Positions 13,159 through 19,812 of a DNA stretch of 19,812 nucleotides are shown here, piece by piece; the first letter of the stretch is position 1; the number at the start of each line of letters is the position of its first letter. The notes under the pieces were generated by a model. The model was not told the DNA's origin. It did no database searches and worked only from the letters and a program-made list of their open reading frames with translations. The DNA is from DASWRT01 sp036403035. Lineage in GTDB: Bacteria > Pseudomonadota > Alphaproteobacteria > ATCC43930 > CGMCC-115725. A program made the translations under genes and the position numbers. The stretch is from contig DASWRT010000148.1 of the NCBI GenBank assembly GCA_036403035.1, forward strand, positions 1 through 19,812, written 5' to 3'.

Positions 13159-14700
13159 TTGAGCTCCATGCCCGAACCCGCGCCGCCCGCGGTCGGCCGG
13201 CACGTCGCCGTCGCGTCGATCTTCATGGTCGCGCTGCGGCTCGCCTTCCGCCTCATCGGCCTGGTCAGCACGTTAATCCTGGTACGGCTCCTCGCGCCGG
13301 CGGATTTCGGGCTCGTCGCGCTGGCGACGGCGGTCTACTCGATCCTCGACCTGTTGACCGACATGTCGTTCCAGATGGCGCTGATCCGGCTGCCGTCGCT
13401 GGAGCGCAAGCATCTCGACACCGCCTGGACGCTCGGCATCCTGCGCGGAGTGCTGATCGGCGGCGGCCTCGCGCTGTCGTCGGGCATCGTCGCGGATTGG
13501 ATGGGCGAGCCGCGCGTCCAGCCGATCCTCTGGGTGCTCGCCGGAACCGCCGTGCTGCAGGGCTTCGAGAACATCGGCATGGTCGAGTTCCGCCGCAACC
13601 TGCAATTCAACAAGGTCTTCGAGTACCAGATCTACAGCAAGGTGGTGTCGTTCTGCGTCGGCATTCCCCTCGCGTATCTCTTCCGGACCCATTGGGCGCT
13701 GATCGCCGGCATCGTCTCCACCCGCGTCTTCCTGATCCCCTACAGCTACGTCATCCAGTCCTACCGGCCCCGGCTGTCGTTCGCCGCTTTCGGCGAGCTG
13801 TTCCATTTCTCGAAATGGTTCCTGCTGAGCAACGTGCTCTGGGTGGTCGACAACTACACCTCGACGATCCTGTTCAGCCGGATCGGCGGCTCGGCCGCGC
13901 TCGGCCTGTTCCAGGTCGCATGGCAGGTGGCGAGCCTGCCGGCGAGCGAGATCGCCGCGCCGATCCGCCAGCCGATCTATTCCGGTTACGCCAAGCTGCT
14001 CGGCGACATTCCGGCGCTGCGGCGGCACTTCGTCGAAGGACTCGGTCTCCTGCTGCTGGTGATCGGCCCGATGTCGGTCGGCCTGTGCCTCACCGCGGAC
14101 CTCGCCTCGGCGCTGTTCCTCGGGCCGAAATGGGCCGGCGCGACGGTGCTGGTCCAGCTCTGCGCCTTCTACGCGCTGTTCGACGCGGTCGGCCACTTCA
14201 CGCACAATGTCTTCACCGTGCTCAACCGGCAGCGCGACTTCGTCGTGATGTTCGCGTTGATCCTCGCGATCCGCTTCCCCGTCGTGGTCTGGACCGGCCA
14301 GAGCTGGGGCGTGCCCGCCGCGGTCGAGGCGCTGATGATCACGGCGGCGCTCAACGCGGTGCTCTGGATGTGGCGGGTGTTCCCGCTGCTCGATCTGTCG
14401 CTGCGCGCCCTGCTGCGCCCGGTGTGGCGCACCGTCCTTGCCTCGGCCGTCATGGCCGCCGTGCTGCTGGCCGGCTTCAATCTCACGGCCGGTGACGACC
14501 CGTTCGCGACCGTGCTGCTGCGGGCCGTGCTCGCGGCGTTCGGCGGCGCGGCCGTGTATGTCGCGGCGCAATGGCTGCTGTGGATGCTGAGCGGCGCTCC
14601 CGCGGACGGGCCGGAAGCGAAGCTGTTCGGCTTCGCCCGGTCGCTCGCCGGCAAGGCGCTCGCCGGCACGTTCGGCGCCCGCCGCGCCGAGCTGGGATGA
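13159..14700 (+). CDS. Polysaccharide flippase, MOP/Wzx family
   Basis: A 513-residue polytopic inner-membrane protein. It moves undecaprenyl-linked repeat units from the cytoplasmic to the periplasmic face. Many hydrophobic segments are spread over the whole length (for example FMVALRLAFRLIGLVSTLILV near the start, and AVMAAVLLAGFNL late), consistent with 12-14 helices. The early stretch RLLAPADFGLVALATAVYSILDLL is typical of the polysaccharide-export branch of the MOP exporters, where a start-proximal FG(L/I)VAxA segment follows helix 1. The C-terminal 35 residues are hydrophilic. The TTG start at 13159 is preferred on ribosome-binding-site spacing, with ATG at 13168 as the alternative. First gene of a four-gene plus operon with the ligase, GT4 and GT4-deacetylase. 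Substrate specificity cannot be read from the sequence; context predicts a heptose-containing unit. Confidence 0.92.
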   Translation: MSSMPEPAPPAVGRHVAVASIFMVALRLAFRLIGLVSTLILVRLLAPADFGLVALATAVYSILDLLTDMSFQMALIRLPSLERKHLDTAWTLGILRGVLIGGGLALSSGIVADWMGEPRVQPILWVLAGTAVLQGFENIGMVEFRRNLQFNKVFEYQIYSKVVSFCVGIPLAYLFRTHWALIAGIVSTRVFLIPYSYVIQSYRPRLSFAAFGELFHFSKWFLLSNVLWVVDNYTSTILFSRIGGSAALGLFQVAWQVASLPASEIAAPIRQPIYSGYAKLLGDIPALRRHFVEGLGLLLLVIGPMSVGLCLTADLASALFLGPKWAGATVLVQLCAFYALFDAVGHFTHNVFTVLNRQRDFVVMFALILAIRFPVVVWTGQSWGVPAAVEALMITAALNAVLWMWRVFPLLDLSLRALLRPVWRTVLASAVMAAVLLAGFNLTAGDDPFATVLLRAVLAAFGGAAVYVAAQWLLWMLSGAPADGPEAKLFGFARSLAGKALAGTFGARRAELG

Positions 14701-14746
14701 CGCCGGTGGCGGCGCGTGCGATGACGACGACGGGCCGGAACGCATG

Positions 14747-14769
14747 CGGCGGCAGCCGTCCTGCCGCCG
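14747..14769 (+). other. Perfect 9-base-pair GC hairpin just upstream of the ligase gene
   Basis: CGGCGGCAG (14747-14755), a five-base loop CCGTC, and CTGCCGCCG (14761-14769) form a perfect stem in the 84-base gap between flippase and ligase genes. It is followed at once by GGAG (14770-14773), the likely ribosome-binding site. With no T tract it is not a classical terminator. It might affect mRNA processing or ligase translation. Confidence 0.45.
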
Positions 14770-14784
14770 GGAGCGGCGCCGGAC

Positions 14785-16113
14785 ATGCGTAACGCGGTCT
14801 TCCTCGTCTTCATCGTCGGCGTCATCCCGACGATCTTCCTGCACCCCTATGTCGGCGTGCTGCTCTGGTCGTGGCTCTCGTTCATGAGCCCGCAGCGGCT
14901 GGCCTACGGGTTCTCGAACTCGCTGCCGCTGGCGATGATCGTCGGCGCGGGCACGCTGCTCTGCTGGCTCGCCTCGAAGGAACCGAAGAAGCCGAAGCTC
15001 GACGCCACCTTCTGGCTGATCGCGGCGTTCATGGCCTACGTCTCGCTCACCACGCTCTTCGCGTTCAACCCAGCGGCGGCGTACAAGAAGTGGGACCTGA
15101 CGTTCAAGGCGCTGCTCTTCGTCCTCGTCACGATCACGATGACGACGAACCGCGTCCGCGTGCATTCGCTGGTCTGGGTCATGATCATCGCGATCGGGTT
15201 CTACGGGCTGAAGTCCGGCTCCGGCGCGATCATGTCCGGCGGCGGCGGTCGCGTCTACGGCCCGCCCGACACGATGATCGGCGACAACAACCATTTCGCC
15301 GTCGCGCTGCTGGTGGCGCTGCCGCTGATGAACTACGTCCGCATGAACTCGGCCCAGCGGATCGTGCGGCTGGGGCTCCCGTTCCTGATGGGGCTCTGCC
15401 TCGTCGCGACGCTCGCCAGCTACTCGCGCGGCGCGCTGCTCGGCCTCGGCGCCGTCAGCCTCTTCCTCTGGCTCAAGTCGAAGCGGAAGCTGCTGCCGGC
15501 GATCATCATCCCGCTCGCCGTGGTCAGCGCGATCAAGTTCATGCCCGAGCAATGGTTCGCGCGCATGAACACCATGGAGCATTATGAGGAGGACGGATCG
15601 GCGACGGGCCGCCTGTCGATGTGGGAGACGTCGTACAAGATCGCTCTGGCCCGCCCCTTCACCGGGGCCGGCTTCGTCGGTCCCTACATGCCGGAGGTCG
15701 TGCAGACCTACAATCCGGGAACGACGCCCCGCGCCGTCCACAGCATCTATTTCGAGGTGATCGGCGAGCATGGGTTCGTCGCCTTCGCGATCTGGGCGCT
15801 GATCCCGGTCGTCGGCTGGCGCAACGCGCGCTGGGTCATCAAGCGTTCGAGGGACCTGCCGGAATGGCGCTGGGCGAACGATCTCGCGAGGATGATGCAG
15901 GTGTCGCTGATCGGGTATCTGGTCGGCGGGACGTTCCTGTCGCTCAGCTACTGGGACTACTACTTCACGATCATCGGCATCCTCGCCGCGATGCGGCACA
16001 TGATGGAGAAGGCGTTCGCGGAACAGGCCGCGCCCGCCGGCTCGATCGAAACGGCGGCCGACGATATGCCGTCGCCCGTCCCGGCGGCCGTGCCGGCCTT
16101 CTCGCGGTCGTGA
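14785..16113 (+). CDS. O-antigen ligase/polymerase family protein of the exosortase-A-associated O-glycosylation ligase type
   Basis: A 442-residue polytopic membrane protein with about ten to twelve hydrophobic segments. The N-terminus (HPYVGVLLWSWLSFMSPQRLAYGF), the TTLFAFNP stretch (89-96), GFYGLKSG (138-145), RVYGPP..GDNNHFAVAL (156-174) and YSRGALLG (213-220) match the pattern of the ligase family usually annotated as exosortase-A-system-associated (TIGR03097, from memory). The large periplasmic loop carries ATGRLSMW (273-280), RPFTGAGFVGPY (290-301) and HSIYFEVIGEHGF (319-331). Wzy/WaaL-fold proteins of this kind polymerise lipid-linked units or transfer glycan to an acceptor. No exosortase or PEP-CTERM protein is present in the window, so a polymerase role in exopolysaccharide is the likelier reading here. 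The ATG at 14785 has GGAG about eleven bases upstream. The gene lies 84 bases after the flippase and 52 before the first GT4 of the pair. Confidence 0.87.
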   Translation: MRNAVFLVFIVGVIPTIFLHPYVGVLLWSWLSFMSPQRLAYGFSNSLPLAMIVGAGTLLCWLASKEPKKPKLDATFWLIAAFMAYVSLTTLFAFNPAAAYKKWDLTFKALLFVLVTITMTTNRVRVHSLVWVMIIAIGFYGLKSGSGAIMSGGGGRVYGPPDTMIGDNNHFAVALLVALPLMNYVRMNSAQRIVRLGLPFLMGLCLVATLASYSRGALLGLGAVSLFLWLKSKRKLLPAIIIPLAVVSAIKFMPEQWFARMNTMEHYEEDGSATGRLSMWETSYKIALARPFTGAGFVGPYMPEVVQTYNPGTTPRAVHSIYFEVIGEHGFVAFAIWALIPVVGWRNARWVIKRSRDLPEWRWANDLARMMQVSLIGYLVGGTFLSLSYWDYYFTIIGILAAMRHMMEKAFAEQAAPAGSIETAADDMPSPVPAAVPAFSRS

Positions 16114-16165
16114 TGCGCCCTCCGCCCGATCGCCAGCACCCCGACAGCTGCAAAAGAGAGGCGCG

Positions 16166-17443
16166 ATGACCGCCGACAAGACGCGGGTGCTGCACATCCT
16201 GAAGCACTTCCGTCCGACCTTCACCGGCGAAGGGATCTTCACGGAGCGGTTGACGCCGGCGATGGATGTGCTGGCGCCCGACGTCGAGCATGAGGTGCTG
16301 GCGGTGGCGACGCCGGACCCGGCGGAGTGGTGCCCGGTCCATGCCGCGTTTAGGCGGGTCGTCTACCTGACGAAGCGGCCGACGCCGTATCCACTTCAGC
16401 AAGTCCTGCTCTGGCTGTGGCTGCTGCGCAACCTCCGCCGGTACCAGGTGGTGCACGTCCACACCCACGTCGACCGGTACTTCCTCGCGTATTTCCTCGC
16501 CAAGCTGTTCGGCAAGCGGCTCCTGCTTTCCGCGACGCTGGACGACAGCGTTCCCGGCCTGGAGCGGACCTACCGTCCGGCCTTCCGGCCGCTCGTCCGC
16601 CGCTTCCTGTCGACCTTCGACGCCTTCGTCGCGATCAGCGGCAAGCTGCACGGCGAAACCGAGGCGGCGATGCCGGGCAAGTCGCACCTCATCCCGATCG
16701 GCATCGCCATCCCGGAACTCGACGCCGGCCGGCGCCGCGCCGGCCGCGCCCGTCTCGGCATCGCGGCCGACGAGCTTGTCCTCGTCTTCGTCGGCGGGAT
16801 CTGCGAGCGCAAGGACCCGTTCTTTCTCGTGCAGCGCCTGCCGGAGATCCGGACCTATTGTCCCAAGGTCAAGCTGCTGCTGGTCGGCCCGATCCTGGAG
16901 CCCGATTACCACCAGTCGATCGTCGACTACATCGCCCGGCACGACCTGTCGCGGCACGTCGAGTTCGTCGGCGAGGTCACGGACCCGTACCCGCTGTTCG
17001 AGGCCGCCGACGTGATGACGTTCGCGTCGCACCTCGAAGGGTTCGGCACCGTGGTCATCGAGGCGATGGCGCACGGGCTGCCCGTCGTCGTCCGGGATCT
17101 GCCGGGCGTCAACGACTTCTTCGTCCGCAACGGCGAGACCGGCTTCCGCTTCACCGAGCCGGCCGGCTATCTCGATGCGCTGCGCCGGCTGATCGAGGAC
17201 CCCGCCCTGCGGCAGCGGATCGGCACGGCCGGACGCCGGTTCGCGATCGATCATTTCGACATGGCCAAGATCGCCGCGGCGTATCTGCGGCTCTACGGCG
17301 TGCCGATGCCGGCCACCCCGGCGGCGCCCGCACGGCACCCGCGACAGGATCTCGCCGCGATGCGCCCGGCGACTTCGGCGGGCGCCGCCAACGACAGTCT
17401 GTCTCCCGGTACGGCGCACCTGACGTGGACAGGTGCCCGATGA
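16166..17443 (+). CDS. Glycosyltransferase family 4, first of a tandem pair
   Basis: A 425-residue GT-B retaining transferase. It opens with RVLHILKHFRPTFTGEGIFTERL (7-29), where the GxGxF loop takes the place of GGxE. The nucleotide-sugar domain shows LVFVGGICERKDPFFLVQRLP (206-226), KLLLVGPILEPDYH (236-249), and a canonical EX7E in EGFGTVVIEAMAHG (291-304, E291 and E299). The final 45 residues (from about 381) are a disordered-looking Ala/Pro tail. The ATG at 16166 has AGAGG four bases upstream. It shares about half or more of its residues by eye with the N-terminal domain of the next gene, so the two arose by tandem duplication. Its stop overlaps the next start by four bases (ATGA). Probably adds a sugar to the repeat unit; donor unknown. 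Confidence 0.92.
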   Translation: MTADKTRVLHILKHFRPTFTGEGIFTERLTPAMDVLAPDVEHEVLAVATPDPAEWCPVHAAFRRVVYLTKRPTPYPLQQVLLWLWLLRNLRRYQVVHVHTHVDRYFLAYFLAKLFGKRLLLSATLDDSVPGLERTYRPAFRPLVRRFLSTFDAFVAISGKLHGETEAAMPGKSHLIPIGIAIPELDAGRRRAGRARLGIAADELVLVFVGGICERKDPFFLVQRLPEIRTYCPKVKLLLVGPILEPDYHQSIVDYIARHDLSRHVEFVGEVTDPYPLFEAADVMTFASHLEGFGTVVIEAMAHGLPVVVRDLPGVNDFFVRNGETGFRFTEPAGYLDALRRLIEDPALRQRIGTAGRRFAIDHFDMAKIAAAYLRLYGVPMPATPAAPARHPRQDLAAMRPATSAGAANDSLSPGTAHLTWTGAR

Positions 17444-19779
17444 CGCCGCCGCCGCGGGCTCGGGTGCTGCACGTCCTGAAGCATTTCCGCCCGACCTTCA
17501 CGGGGATGGGGATCTTCGTCGAGCGCGTGACGCCGGTGATGGACATGCTCGCGCCGGAGGTCGAGCACGACATGCTCGCCACCGACACGCCCCGCCCGGA
17601 CCATCTCATCCCGGCGGCGTCGACGCTCCGCCGCGTGATCTACCTGACCAGGGACGCGGCGGGCATGCCGCACTGGCGGCGCGAAGCGGCGCTCCTCTGG
17701 TGGCTGCTCCGCAATATCAGCCGCTACCGCGTCGTGCATTTCCATACGCATGTCGACCGGTATTTCCTCGCCTATCTCCTGGCGAAGCTGGCGGGCAAGC
17801 GGATCGTCCTCTCGGCGACGCTCGACGACAGCATCCCCGGTCTGCTGGCGACCTACCGCGCGGCCAACCGCCCGCTGGTGGCGCGGCTCTTCCGGCTGTT
17901 CGACGCCTATATCGCGCTGAGCCCGAAGCTCCAGGAGGAGAACGAGTCGGCGGTTCCGCATGACGCCGCGCACATGGTGTCGATGGGCATCGTCATCCCC
18001 GAGGCGACGAAGCGGGACCGCGAGCGCATCCGCGCCGCCTACGGGATCGCCCCCGAGGACACGCTGCTGATCTTCGTCGGCGGGATCTGCGACCGCAAGG
18101 ACCCGCTGTTCCTCGTCGAGCAGCTTCCGGCGGTGCTGCGCTTCTGTCCGCGCGCCAAGCTCCTCGTCGTCGGCCCGGTGCTGGAGCCGGACCACCACCG
18201 GCGGATGCTCGACACCATTCTCCTGCACGGGCTGGAGCGGCACGTCATCTTCGCCGGCGAGGTCCGCAACCCCTATCCGCTGTTCGAGGCGGCGGACATC
18301 ATGACCTTCGCCTCGCATCTCGAAGGGTTCGGCGCCGTCGTGATCGAAGGCATGGCGCACGGCATTCCCGTCGTCGTGCGCCATCTGCCGGGGATCAACG
18401 ACTCCTTCGTCCGGCCGGACGAGACCGGCTATCTCTTCACGACAGCCGAGGAATACGTCGCGGCGCTGCGCCGCCTCGTCGAGGACGGCGCGCTCCGCCG
18501 GCGGCTCGGGGCGGCGGGGCGGCGCTTCGCGATCGCGCATTTCGACTTCCTCGGCATCGCCAAGCGTTATCTCGGCATCTACGAGCTGGCGCCGATGCCC
18601 GACGCGGTGCCGGTCGATCCGGGCTCGCCGGACGACCCGGTGCCGCCGCTCGAACGGACGCTCGCGACGCTGCCCGCGGCCGCCTCGATCGTCGATGCGC
18701 GGTTCCGCACGCCGGCCCCGCTCCCCCCGGCGGAGCCGCCGCTGCTGATCACCACGATCGACGCCGAGGAAGGGTTCGACTGGTCGCAGCCCTTCTCGCG
18801 CGCCGCCGTCGACGTCTCGTCGATGGCGCATCAGCATCTGGCGCACGCTGTCTTCGAGCGCTACGGCGTCGTCCCGACCTACCTCATCGACCATCCCGTG
18901 GCCAGCCAGGACGCCGGCCGCGGGCCGCTGCTCGACTTCCTGCGCGACCGGCGATGCGAGGTCGGGACCCAGCTCCACCCCTGGGTCAGCCCGCCCTTCG
19001 AGGAGGAGATCGGCGTCCGCAACAGCTTCGCCGGCAACCTGCCGCTCGCCCTGGAATACGAGAAGCTGCGCATCCTCACCGAGGCCATCGAGGACGGGCT
19101 CGGCGTCCGCCCGCTGGTCTACCGCGCCGGCCGCTACGGCGTCGGCCGCCGCACCGCGGACATGCTGAAGCGCCTCGGCTACCTCGTCGACACCAGCGTC
19201 GTGCCGCAGCGCAGCTTCGCCGACGAGGGCGGCCCGGTCTTCTTCGGCTTCCCCGCCGACCCGTACTGGGTCGACGCCGAGCGCACGTTGCTCGAACTGC
19301 CGCTCTCCTCGGCGCTGGCGGGCAAGGCGGCGCGGCAGGCGGCGAAGGCCGCGCCGCTGCTCTTCGCGCACCAGGGCGTCCGCGCCGTGCTGCCGGCGCT
19401 GCTGGCGCGCAGCGGGCTTGTCGAGCGGATCAAGCTGTCGCCCGAGGGCTTCACGCTCGACGACGCGAAGAAGCTCGTGCGGACGCTGCTGGCGCGCGGC
19501 ACGCGCGTCTTCACGATGTCGTACCACAGCCCGTCGCTGGTGCCCGGCTCGACGCCCTATGTGCGCAGCCGCGCCGACCTCGACCGTTTCCTCGCCTGGC
19601 TCGACGCGTTCTACGATTTCTTCATCACCGAGATCGGTGGCCGGCCCGCGACCTGCACCTCGGTCTACCGCCTCGCCGCCACTTCCGCCCATCCGCAGCA
19701 GGCCGGCGCCGCAACGCCGGCAACGGCGCCGACGATGCCGGAACGTCCCGCCGCCGTCCTCGTGCCGGCGGGGCGCTGA
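17440..19779 (+). CDS. Fusion of a family 4 glycosyltransferase with a WalW-type polysaccharide deacetylase (CE4/NodB-like) domain
   Basis: A 779-residue two-domain protein. Residues about 1-385 repeat the preceding GT4: RVLHVLKHFRPTFTGMGIF, LIFVGGICDRKDPLFLVEQLP (210-230), and EX7E in EGFGAVVIEGMAHG (295-308, E295/E303). After a Pro/Asp linker (386-432), residues about 435-735 form a NodB-homology domain: TTIDAEEGFDW (438-448), CEVGTQLHPWVSPPF (506-520), YRAGRYGVG (561-569), LELPL (618-622) and FTMSYHSPSLVPG (691-703). WalW-like CE4 proteins carry this HPW version of the metal motif (family knowledge from memory). The domain has no signal peptide, so a cytoplasmic site, acting on lipid-linked or nucleotide-linked N-acetyl sugar, is inferred. 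The start codon overlaps the previous stop (ATGA). The C-terminal 45 residues are low complexity. Confidence 0.9.
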   Translation: MTPPPRARVLHVLKHFRPTFTGMGIFVERVTPVMDMLAPEVEHDMLATDTPRPDHLIPAASTLRRVIYLTRDAAGMPHWRREAALLWWLLRNISRYRVVHFHTHVDRYFLAYLLAKLAGKRIVLSATLDDSIPGLLATYRAANRPLVARLFRLFDAYIALSPKLQEENESAVPHDAAHMVSMGIVIPEATKRDRERIRAAYGIAPEDTLLIFVGGICDRKDPLFLVEQLPAVLRFCPRAKLLVVGPVLEPDHHRRMLDTILLHGLERHVIFAGEVRNPYPLFEAADIMTFASHLEGFGAVVIEGMAHGIPVVVRHLPGINDSFVRPDETGYLFTTAEEYVAALRRLVEDGALRRRLGAAGRRFAIAHFDFLGIAKRYLGIYELAPMPDAVPVDPGSPDDPVPPLERTLATLPAAASIVDARFRTPAPLPPAEPPLLITTIDAEEGFDWSQPFSRAAVDVSSMAHQHLAHAVFERYGVVPTYLIDHPVASQDAGRGPLLDFLRDRRCEVGTQLHPWVSPPFEEEIGVRNSFAGNLPLALEYEKLRILTEAIEDGLGVRPLVYRAGRYGVGRRTADMLKRLGYLVDTSVVPQRSFADEGGPVFFGFPADPYWVDAERTLLELPLSSALAGKAARQAAKAAPLLFAHQGVRAVLPALLARSGLVERIKLSPEGFTLDDAKKLVRTLLARGTRVFTMSYHSPSLVPGSTPYVRSRADLDRFLAWLDAFYDFFITEIGGRPATCTSVYRLAATSAHPQQAGAATPATAPTMPERPAAVLVPAGR

Positions 19780-19812
19780 CCGTCGGCGCGGCGCGCGGCG
19801 TGCCCCCGTCAT
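19780..19812. other. End of window, no feature
   Basis: The last 33 bases hold only GC-rich sequence after the GT4-deacetylase stop. No terminator can be recognised, and what follows cannot be seen. Confidence 0.5.

Noticed and set aside
14785..16113. An exosortase/PEP-CTERM protein-sorting system
   Set aside because: Only the ligase resembles that system. No exosortase, PEP-CTERM tail or associated regulator was found in the window.
13273..16242. A 989-codon open frame on the minus strand, antisense to the flippase and ligase genes
   Set aside because: Its product is an Arg/Asp/Glu/His-rich low-complexity chain, as expected from the complement of hydrophobic GC-rich codons. Plus-strand products are clear membrane proteins with family motifs.
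16417..17439. N-terminal extension of the GT4-deacetylase fusion into the preceding gene
   Set aside because: The extension is Arg/Pro-rich shadow sequence out of frame with the first GT4. The ATG at 17440 gives an N-terminus that aligns with the paralogue.
17293..19812. An 839-codon open frame on the minus strand, antisense to the GT4-deacetylase fusion
   Set aside because: Arg/Glu/Asp/His-rich with no recognisable domain, lying opposite a gene with strong GT4 and CE4 motifs; a GC-codon shadow.

Overview
The window is about 68% GC and densely coded, with GTG and TTG starts as well as ATG. It has no rRNA or tRNA gene, CRISPR array or insertion sequence that I can see. Codon use, the gene families and the layout suggest an alphaproteobacterium. 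Sphingomonadales or Rhizobiales are the likeliest orders, but nothing here fixes the genus. The whole window reads as one large surface or extracellular polysaccharide locus.

Layout, left to right. (1) Bases 1-1547, minus: the N-terminal 515 residues of a modular RTX calcium-binding protein that runs off the left edge, preceded by an AT-rich (about 38% GC) upstream region with a palindrome. (2) 1764-3838, minus: a translationally coupled pair of glycosyltransferases (GT2 and GT4). (3) 3929-4126, plus: a tiny one-helix membrane protein. (4) 4154-7809, minus: a compact four-gene operon for GDP-D-glycero-alpha-D-manno-heptose (HddA kinase, GmhA isomerase, HddC guanylyltransferase, and a GmhB phosphatase fused to a decayed nucleotidyltransferase domain). 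(5) 7938-9170, plus: a divergent GT-B glycosyltransferase. (6) A convergent intergenic region with an imperfect inverted repeat. (7) 9327-12767, minus: a large lipoprotein resembling exo-rhamnogalacturonan lyase/YetA-type proteins, and a GT8-like DxD glycosyltransferase. (8) 13159-19779, plus: an operon of a Wzx-type flippase, an O-antigen ligase/polymerase of the exosortase-A-associated type, a GT4 transferase, and a tandem paralogue of that GT4 fused to a WalW-type polysaccharide deacetylase domain.

Working model (inference). The hdd/gmh operon makes an activated manno-heptose. Five or six glycosyltransferases build a heptose-containing repeat unit, the flippase exports it, and the ligase-type protein polymerises it or transfers it to an acceptor. 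The GT4-WalW fusion may couple sugar addition with deacetylation. The lipoprotein may cleave or edit the polymer, and the RTX protein may be a secreted matrix or surface component. Missing from the window are a priming phosphoglycosyltransferase, Wzc/Wza export proteins, an exosortase and a type I secretion system, so the locus very probably continues on one or both sides.
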